NCBI GenBank assembly: GCA_038238115.1
Contig: JBBRYB010000127.1
Location: forward strand, 1 to 6,985
Length of the DNA: 6,985 nt
Origin: JBBRYB01 sp038238115
Lineage (GTDB): Bacteria > Actinomycetota > Actinomycetes > Propionibacteriales > Nocardioidaceae
Direction of reading: 5' to 3'
Shown here in pieces: positions 1-4,556 of the stretch; position 1 is the first letter of the stretch; each line of letters opens with the position of its first letter. A program made the position numbers and the translations under genes. The notes under the pieces were generated by a model. It did not search any database, was not told where the DNA came from, and saw only the letters and a list, made by a program, of their open reading frames with translations.

Positions 1-86
1 TACGGCAGGTACCACCGCACCGCGACCGAGATCACCTCCCGAGGGAAACGGAAACCAGCGAACACGGAGGCCGACGAGGATGTCAT
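1..86 (-). CDS. IS6-family transposase, N-terminal fragment
   Basis: The start codon is the ATG at 86-84 on the minus strand, and the reading frame is open to the window edge, giving 28 residues. The peptide begins MTSSSASVFAGF and continues into FRFPREVISVAVRWYL. This is nearly the same as the start of the transposase at 1327, and FRFPRE is typical of the N-terminus of actinobacterial IS6-family DDE transposases. The catalytic domain lies beyond the window, so whether the gene is intact cannot be judged. The identification rests on this short but close match. Confidence 0.85.
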   Translation of the reverse strand, partial: MTSSSASVFAGFRFPREVISVAVRWYLP

Positions 87-117
87 GGCACCAGTCTCGT
101 GCCCCATCCGATGCCTC

Positions 118-131
118 AACGCAACAGTGCC
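118..131 (-). repeat. IS6-type terminal inverted repeat (left end of fragment at 1-131)
   Basis: On the minus strand this reads GGCACTGTTGCGTT. Its first 11 bases match the published IS26 end (GGCACTGTTGCAAA) as I remember it. It marks the outer end of the IS6 fragment and faces the lyase gene. Confidence 0.8.
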
Positions 132-357
132 GTCAAAGGCAGAAGCACGTCGACCGCGGGGGCCGGCCGCCAGACCCAACGCACCTGTCACGGGAACCGC
201 CACGCTCGACGTACGAAAGATCGTGCGCAGCATGAGATTGTCTCGCCGACGTACTCGCGTTCGGATGTGAACTCGGTTTTAAGCAAACTCGGCCGCGGAG
301 TGGCTTCCGCAAAGCCGGCTATGCGGTTTAGTCTGCGATCCTCAAGAAGGGCGCCAT

Positions 358-1293
358 ATGAACAATCGTCCGACTGCCACCCCCGCCACAGATGTGAACG
401 ACAGACCCATCGCAGGGGCTCTCGGCGCTTCCGGGCTGGCTGACACGTTGGCTGGCGAGCTCGACTCCCGACTCACCGATGCCGACGACGCGCTCACCGC
501 CAGCTACCCCGGGGACGCGCCCGATCGGCAGCCTGTTCATACGGTCTATGTGTCTGCCGACCTGTATCGCTACGACCTCGTCCCGTCCTGGGGCGCGTCG
601 GCCCTAGCGGCCATCGACGAGCGATCCGGTCTATTCGCCGAGGTTGCCGGTGACGACGCGTTGGTGACGCGGGTGCGAGGCAAGCTCGGTGTCGAGCCGA
701 TCGAGGACCTCCGCATCGACTTCGAAGACGGCTACGGCAATCGGGGTGACGACGTCGAGGACGCTGACGTGGAGGCCACCGCGTCTGCGCTGGCCGTGGC
801 CATCGCGAGGGGCATCGCACCTCCGTTTCGGGGCATCCGGTTCAAGAGTTTCGAGGCACCCACCCGCCGCCGTGGTATCCGGACGCTGACGATGTTCTTG
901 TCGCGACTGCTCGAGGACGGAGGCACGGTTAACAACTGCGTGGTCACGTTGCCTAAGATCACCAGCGTCGCGCAGGTGGAGGCGATGACCGAGCTCACGG
1001 GCCGGTTGGAGGAGTCCTTCGGCCTCGACCACGGCACCCTTCGCTTCGAGCTTCAGATCGAGACTCCGCAGTCGATCCTTGGCCCGGACGGCACGGCGAT
1101 GGTCGCCCGGATGATCCACGTCAGCCAGCGCCGCGTGACGGCCCTGCACTACGGCACCTACGACTACTCGGCCTTCTGCGGGATAGCGGCGCCGTATCAG
1201 TCCATGGAGCACCCGGTCGCCGACCACGCCAAGCTGGTGATGCAGGCAGCCGCGGCGGGCACCAGCGTGCGGCTGTCCGACGGGCACTGTTGA
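358..1293 (+). pseudogene. CitE/HpcH-HpaI-type aldolase/lyase, C-terminus lost to IS6 insertion
   Basis: This encodes a lyase of the HpcH/HpaI aldolase / citrate lyase beta superfamily, a TIM barrel that makes or breaks C-C bonds in acyl-CoA or 2-oxo acid substrates using Mg2+. The ATG at 358 follows an AAGAAGG ribosome site. Visible motifs are DLRIDFEDGYG (residues 118-127), RFKSFEAPTRR (161-171), FELQIETPQS (230-239) and HYGTYDYSAFCGI (264-276). By analogy with CitE/malyl-CoA lyases, E235 and D269 are the likely metal ligands. Native sequence stops at D308 (base 1282); the last three codons (GHC) and the stop come from the IS6 inverted repeat. Relatives (I believe the DUF6986 group) are about 100 residues longer, so the end of the protein is missing and activity is doubtful. 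The missing part is not encoded just after the IS. The true substrate is not evident. Confidence 0.85.
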
Positions 1294-1296
1294 GTT
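1283..1296 (+). repeat. IS6-type terminal inverted repeat (left end)
   Basis: GGCACTGTTGAGTT opens the element. It differs from the sister ends by A in place of C at position 11. It supplies the TGA stop that ends the truncated lyase frame at 1291-1293. Confidence 0.8.
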
Positions 1297-1326
1297 GAGG
1301 ACCCTGCCGCGGAGGAGACTGCCCTC

Positions 1327-2022
1327 GTGACTTCTTCAGGCTCAGCGTCGGCATTCGCAGGGTTCCGATTCCCTCGCGAGGTGATCTCGGTCGCCGTCAG
1401 GTGGTACCTGCGGTACGGCCTGTCCTACCGAGACGTCGAGGAACTGCTCGCCGAGCGCGGCGTGGATGTCGATCACTTCACCGTCTATCGGTGGGTCCAA
1501 CGGTTCACCCCGGAGTTCGTCGAGGCCGCCCGTCCACGTCGCCACTGTCCCGGTGACCGATGGTTCGTCGACGAAACCTACGTCAAGGTCGCGGGACGGT
1601 GGACGTACCTGTATCGGGCGATCGACGAGCACGGACAGGTCATCGACGTGTGGCTGTCACGCAAGCGCGACCTGACCGCAGCGCGGGCGTTCTTCAGCCG
1701 GGCACTCACCTGTCGGACGGTGCCGGTCGAAGTCACCACCGACCGGGCACCGGTCTACCCCCGGGTTCTCGACGAGTTCGTCCCCGGTGCTCTTCATGTC
1801 ACGCAGCAGTATGCGAACAACGCTGTTGAGTCCGACCATGGCCGACTCAAAGCCAGACTTCGCCCGATGCGTGGCCTCATGCGCTTCCGGTCGGCCCGCA
1901 TTCTCGCCGCTGGTCATGCTCTCGTCCAGAACATCCGACGAGGCCACTATGAGCTGGCCGTCCACCAGCCGGCACAGGGCCGCCTTCGAGCAGCGTTCGA
2001 CGAGCTGATCCTTGCCGTCTGA
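1327..2022 (+). CDS. IS6-family DDE transposase, intact
   Basis: This 231-residue protein catalyses transposition of the surrounding element by the replicative/cointegrate route typical of IS6 elements. The GTG start at 1327 is preceded by GGAGGA at 1311-1316. Residues about 12-60 form the N-terminal helix-turn-helix region (FRFPREV, then GLSYRDVEELLAERGV, then TVYRWVQRF). The DDE catalytic core follows: D82 in WFVDETYVKV, D139 in TTDRAPVY and E168 in QYANNAVESDHGRLK. The D-to-E gap is 28 residues, shorter than the 34 I count in remembered IS26 sequence, but in keeping with the actinobacterial branch that has RAPVYPRVLDE...YANN. No frameshift or stop is seen, so it could be active and could act in trans on the related ends elsewhere in this window. 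Confidence 0.95.
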   Translation: MTSSGSASAFAGFRFPREVISVAVRWYLRYGLSYRDVEELLAERGVDVDHFTVYRWVQRFTPEFVEAARPRRHCPGDRWFVDETYVKVAGRWTYLYRAIDEHGQVIDVWLSRKRDLTAARAFFSRALTCRTVPVEVTTDRAPVYPRVLDEFVPGALHVTQQYANNAVESDHGRLKARLRPMRGLMRFRSARILAAGHALVQNIRRGHYELAVHQPAQGRLRAAFDELILAV

Positions 2023-2075
2023 CAGAGTCCAGTCCGGGTCGAACCACGCCCACCGCAGCCCCGCGATCAGGCAAC

Positions 2076-2086
2076 GCAACAGCGCC
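2076..2086 (-). repeat. IS6-type terminal inverted repeat, inner candidate right end
   Basis: On the minus strand this reads GGCGCTGTTGC and continues GTTGCC. It has the same G-for-A change at position 4 as the end at 3788. It lies 64 bases after the transposase stop, a normal distance for an IS6 right end. Confidence 0.65.
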
Positions 2087-2090
2087 CTCT

Positions 2091-2104
2091 GACGCAACAG
2101 TGCC
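2091..2104 (-). repeat. IS6-type terminal inverted repeat, outer candidate right end
   Basis: On the minus strand this reads GGCACTGTTGCGTC. Its first 10 bases equal the left end at 1283. It lies 18 bases outside the inner repeat and in the same orientation, so two right ends are stacked here. Confidence 0.7.
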
Positions 2105-2462
2105 GTCCGTCCCACCCATGTAGCGTTGAGCCCGGCGAGAACGGCTGACATACCACTTTACATTTCCGTGCGATAGTGGTAGGCCGTCAGGTATCGACGG
2201 CTCAGTCCGTCGGACCCAGGGGGTCGACCATGTGCCGCCGCCGAGGCGTGGCATGCCTGCGCTATCGATGGGATGCCACCGGTTGGGTGCGCCCGCCGGC
2301 GCGGCTACCGGATGTCAGCGCACGCGATCCCCCTCGCCGGCCGCCGAGTGCAAACCCAGGCCCTTTGGCCTCCGACATCCGACTGCGACGTGTCCGATAA
2401 CCACAGGCACGCCACCCAACCACCTAAGAGAGTGAACGATTAAAGAATCGCAGGAACCACGC
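2105..2462. other. Gene-free stretch between IS6 element and secreted-protein gene
   Basis: I see no convincing gene, RNA or repeat in these 358 bases. Open frames across it give arginine- and proline-rich peptides without recognisable motifs, as expected by chance in GC-rich DNA. None encodes the missing lyase C-terminus. The last ~60 bases are more A/T-rich and end in an AGGA ribosome site (2452-2455), so the promoter of the gene at 2463 is probably here, but no clear -35/-10 pair could be chosen. Confidence 0.5.
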
Positions 2463-3071
2463 ATGAAGCCAACCAGTATTCTTCTTGCCGCACTGGCGAT
2501 GGTTGCCATGACGCTAAGCCGTACATCAGCACGGACGATGTCGAAGCCGCAGAGAATCCCGATGGTGAGGGCACTCGTTGCCGCTTCCACGCTAGCGCTG
2601 GCGGCGCTGTTGGCCGGTAGCGTGCCCGCAGTCGCAGGTTCGGGATCGACAGTGGAGACCTTTCCGGTGAGCTTCGTTCTCAGCTCGGATGTCTGTCCCC
2701 ACCTCCCGGCGGGAACGACGATCACCGGCTCTGGGACGGAGCGGTCGATCACGTCGATGCCTTCTCGAGGGGGTGTGCTCACCGTCGTCAACTCCTCGCA
2801 TGCGCGAGGGACGGCCGTCGACCAGGACGGTAACACCTACATCTTCAACTACAGCAACGAGTTTCGCGTCTCCCAGACGGCGGACGGCCTGTTCACTGGC
2901 AGGATGACCGACTCCTTCTCCCTCACCGGGCAGGGGCCGGCGAAGTTGAACAACGGCTTCGTGGCGGTCATCACAACCGATCTGCAGACGTTCTTCCTCT
3001 TTGACCCGATCCACTCCCACAGCGACCCCATCAACTTCGCTGACGGTTCAGCAATCTGCGATCCTCTCTGA
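2463..3071 (+). CDS. Secreted protein of unknown function
   Basis: I do not recognise the family. From the ATG at 2463 (AGGA at 2452-2455, 7 bases away) it is 202 residues. There are two hydrophobic stretches near the N-terminus: SILLAALAMVAMTL (5-18) and, after a basic linker, MVRALVAASTLALAALLAG (34-52). The second ends in a classic signal-peptidase site, VPAVA followed by GS (cleavage near residue 58). ATGs at 2538 and 2562 would give an ordinary single signal peptide, but neither has a good ribosome site. The mature part (about 144 residues) has two cysteines (C78, C199) that could form a disulfide, and it alternates polar and hydrophobic residues rich in Ser, Thr and Gly, suggesting a beta-fold exported domain. 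It converges on the membrane-protein gene with a 4-base gap, leaving no room for a separate terminator. Confidence 0.8.
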   Translation: MKPTSILLAALAMVAMTLSRTSARTMSKPQRIPMVRALVAASTLALAALLAGSVPAVAGSGSTVETFPVSFVLSSDVCPHLPAGTTITGSGTERSITSMPSRGGVLTVVNSSHARGTAVDQDGNTYIFNYSNEFRVSQTADGLFTGRMTDSFSLTGQGPAKLNNGFVAVITTDLQTFFLFDPIHSHSDPINFADGSAICDPL

Positions 3072-3075
3072 TGCT

Positions 3076-3627
3076 TTAGTATCTCGACTGTGCTTGGGGG
3101 GCATGAGCACGTGGGGCGACACCGTGATCGCCGCCTGGCTGTCGCGCAACATACCAAAACGGGACAATCGCGGCCGCGTATGTCAGCGCGTTGTAGAAGA
3201 AATGCAGTACGGTGTCGTGGACCCCGAGGGCAGCATCAACGATCCCAGGGCATGGACACCCGTGGTTCTGGACGACGTGGGAAATGATGACGACGTGCTC
3301 AACTAGGTGCCAACTCTCCAACCCAACCGCACCCACCGCGAACGTCACGAAAGCCCAGAAGGGCACGATCTGGGGAACGCGCTGCCAGAGCGGTCGCAGC
3401 AGCAGCAGGAGTGCGAGCAGGTAGGCGACGTTGAAGACCAGATGCAGGTACTCCTCGGTGCCCTGGAACTGGAAGAGGTATCCCAAGAGCCCCAGGGCAT
3501 CATCCTCCGGGACGCCTAACACGAAGACCTGAATTAGCTGGACGATATGCTCAATGACGTGCACGCCCTGAACGATCATCACTCCTTCGAACAGCATGAA
3601 GAAGGCGGATTTTCCGGATCGCGCCAC
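3076..3627 (-). CDS. Multi-pass membrane protein with repeated H-x-x-E-H motif
   Basis: This is a membrane protein of unknown function, 183 residues from the GTG at 3627. That start is chosen because GGAGG lies 10 bases upstream (plus-strand 3638-3642); the first ATG at 3687 and the ATG at 3597 lack such a site. Hydrophobic segments at roughly 11-38, 60-80, 88-104, 105-120 and 138-160 suggest four or five membrane passes. Two similar motifs lie within them: H23-V-I-E26-H27-I-V-Q and W106-H107-L-V-E110-H111-V-V. H117, a HGCPCPG loop (122-128) and a HFFYN motif (142-146) follow. Such His/Glu clusters in membrane helices could bind a metal or heme, but that is inference. I believe similar uncharacterised proteins occur in other actinobacteria. 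The tail (163-183) is hydrophilic and probably cytosolic or disordered. Confidence 0.8.
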   Translation of the reverse strand: MARSGKSAFFMLFEGVMIVQGVHVIEHIVQLIQVFVLGVPEDDALGLLGYLFQFQGTEEYLHLVFNVAYLLALLLLLRPLWQRVPQIVPFWAFVTFAVGAVGLESWHLVEHVVIISHVVQNHGCPCPGIVDAALGVHDTVLHFFYNALTYAAAIVPFWYVARQPGGDHGVAPRAHAPQAQSRY

Positions 3628-3787
3628 TCTCGGCTCGCCTCCCCTCAACCCCGGTCGATGGCGACATGCAAAGCAAGGTACCGCCATCGACTATGCCACG
3701 GCTGAGGTTCCCCCCGTTTGGTGGACAACTTGATAGCGGGATCTCTGGTCCCGCGGCGATGACGTTCACATGTGTGGAGAGCCGAAG

Positions 3788-3801
3788 GGCGCTGTTGCGT
3801 T
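3788..3801 (+). repeat. IS6-type terminal inverted repeat (left end of remnant)
   Basis: GGCGCTGTTGCGTT, a variant of the common GGCACTGTTGC end with G at position 4, the same variant as the inner right end at 2076-2086. Confidence 0.75.
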
Positions 3802-3807
3802 GACCGA

Positions 3808-3933
3808 TCGGGTCCGGGCGACACTGATCCGATGACCGCGTCTTCTGACTCTGTGTCCGTCGGTTTCCGGTCGGGTCCGGGCGACACTGATCCGATGACC
3901 GCGTCTTCTGACTCTGTGTCCGTCGGTTTCCGG
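3808..3933 (+). repeat. Perfect 63-bp tandem direct repeat, two copies
   Basis: Copies at 3808-3870 and 3871-3933 are identical at all 63 positions by eye. Each spans part of the IS6 leader, the transposase ATG (3832 and 3895) and the next 12 codons. The length is a multiple of three, so the frame from the first ATG runs through the second copy without a stop. Perfect identity suggests a recent event, or an assembly artefact. Confidence 0.95.
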
Positions 3934-3946
3934 TTCCCGCGGGAGG
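3832..3946 (+). pseudogene. IS6-family transposase remnant (N-terminus only)
   Basis: From the second ATG (3895) the peptide reads MTASSDSVSVGFRFPRE, clearly the same start as the transposase at 1327 (MTSSGSASAFAGFRFPRE). From the first ATG (3832) the same 13 residues appear, then the translated leader, then the second copy. The homology stops after FRFPRE, where the terminal repeat of the next element begins at 3947. There is no DNA-binding or catalytic domain, so this cannot be functional. The short match is strengthened by the correctly placed inverted repeat upstream. Confidence 0.8.
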
Positions 3947-4137
3947 GGCACTGTTGCATTGAGCGATCCCGCGGACCTCTCTCCGCAAATCTTGCGGCGG
4001 GCCGGCACTCAAACCGCTCGTAGGCCGTCCTGATACCTACTTCGTCGGCTGATCGCACCGTCTCTGACTCGTCGCGAGGCAGCCGACAGGAAGATTTGCT
4101 GTGCTGACCTCACGCGATGGTTTAATGCAACAGTGCC
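3947..4137. mobile_element. MITE-like element, copy 1, with IS26-type ends
   Basis: This 191-bp segment is bounded by perfect 14-bp inverted repeats, GGCACTGTTGCATT at 3947-3960 and its complement at 4124-4137. The symmetry extends imperfectly to 22 bp (3 mismatches). It encodes no transposase. The copy at 6482-6673 has the same ends, nearly the same length and shared internal blocks, notably at 4070-4104. A small hairpin CCGCAA-atc-TTGCGG lies at 3983-3997. No 8-bp target duplication is seen: the flanks are GCGGGAGG and CCGAGCCT. The ends fit recognition by an IS6-family transposase such as the one at 1327. Left of it is the IS6 remnant and right of it an IS5-family fragment. Confidence 0.75.
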
Positions 4138-4523
4138 CCGAGCCTGCCAAACAGCCCCGGCAAAAGCCATTAGTGCCTCCCGACGCGGTCGGGCCACTCC
4201 CGGACGGAGCCTGTGTGCACCTAGACGCCGGCTACGACTCGACCAAGACCCGGGACCTGCTGCACATCTTGGGCTACCAGCACCGGATCGCGACCAAGGG
4301 GAAGCCCTCACCGATCCAGGTCGGCAGCCGATGGGTCGTGGAGCGCACCCACTCCTGGATGAACGGGTACGGCAAGCTCCGTCGCAGCACCGACAAACGC
4401 CGGACCGTCGTGGAGTTCTTCCTGTTCCTGGCCGCCGCGATCACCGTGATCCGGCGGCTGATCAACACCGCCCGAACCCACTACCGCTGGGACCAACGCC
4501 CCACCACCTGCAGGCTGCGATAA
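4138..4523 (+). pseudogene. IS5-family transposase, C-terminal fragment
   Basis: This is the last ~127 codons of a DDE transposase of the IS5 family (DDE_Tnp_1 type). Recognisable parts are HLDAGYDSTKTRDLL with the second catalytic Asp, GYQHRIATKGKPSPIQ, then RWVVERTHSWMNGYGKLRR with the catalytic Glu, and a hydrophobic C-terminal helix (FFLFLAAAITVIRRLI). The N-terminal half and the first Asp are missing: the coding sequence begins where the MITE-like element ends at 4137. An ATG at 4101 would start translation inside that element, but the resulting protein could not be a working transposase. It ends 33 bases before the stop of the convergent gene on the other strand. Confidence 0.85.
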
Positions 4524-4556
4524 CGCCTATTGCCGGTCGGTCTAAGGGCGACGTGG

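Larger units (their letters stand above)
1..131 (-). mobile_element. IS6-family element, left-end fragment (cut by window edge)
   Basis: This is the left end of an IS6-family insertion sequence, read on the minus strand. It consists of a terminal inverted repeat at 118-131, a leader of about 45 bases and the start of a transposase. The layout matches the element at 1283, where the repeat also lies 44 bases ahead of the start codon, and the DNA of the two is clearly similar through the transposase start. The rest of the element lies outside the window. Confidence 0.85.
1283..2104 (+). mobile_element. IS6-family insertion sequence, apparently complete
   Basis: This is an element of about 0.82 kb carrying one intact transposase gene, which fits the IS6 family. 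The left inverted repeat begins at 1283 (GGCACTGTTGAGTTG). There are two possible right ends, at 2086 (GGCGCTGTTGCGTTG on the minus strand) and at 2104 (GGCACTGTTGCGTCA), so the outer boundary is uncertain by 18 bases. The 8 bases left of the element are GTCCGACG. Those after 2104 are GTCCGTCC and those after 2086 are CTCTGACG. Each matches at 6 of 8 positions, so no clean target duplication can be assigned. The insertion broke the lyase gene. Confidence 0.85.
3788..3946 (+). mobile_element. IS6-family element, left-end remnant with internal duplication
   Basis: This is the first ~159 bases of an IS6-type element: inverted repeat (3788-3801), a 44-base distance to the ATG at 3832, and the start of the transposase. 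It is lengthened by a 63-bp tandem duplication and cut off at 3946, where a short MITE-like element begins. The repeat-to-start distance matches the copies at 86-131 and 1283-1327, which supports the identification. Nothing from the rest of the IS6 element is found on the far side, so the remainder has been deleted. Confidence 0.8.

Noticed and set aside
1657..2151. A 164-codon minus-strand frame opposite the IS6 transposase 3' half
   Set aside because: It is a shadow of the transposase and runs through the inverted repeats. No domain is recognisable.
3808..3933. The 63-bp direct repeat considered as a CRISPR or iteron array
   Set aside because: There are only two copies with no spacers, and it contains the IS6 transposase start, so it is a tandem duplication.
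4009..4311. Minus-strand frames across both MITE copies sharing the peptide AQQIFLSAASRRV
   Set aside because: The shared peptide follows from near-identical DNA in one conserved block. The frames end differently, have no good starts, and look non-coding.
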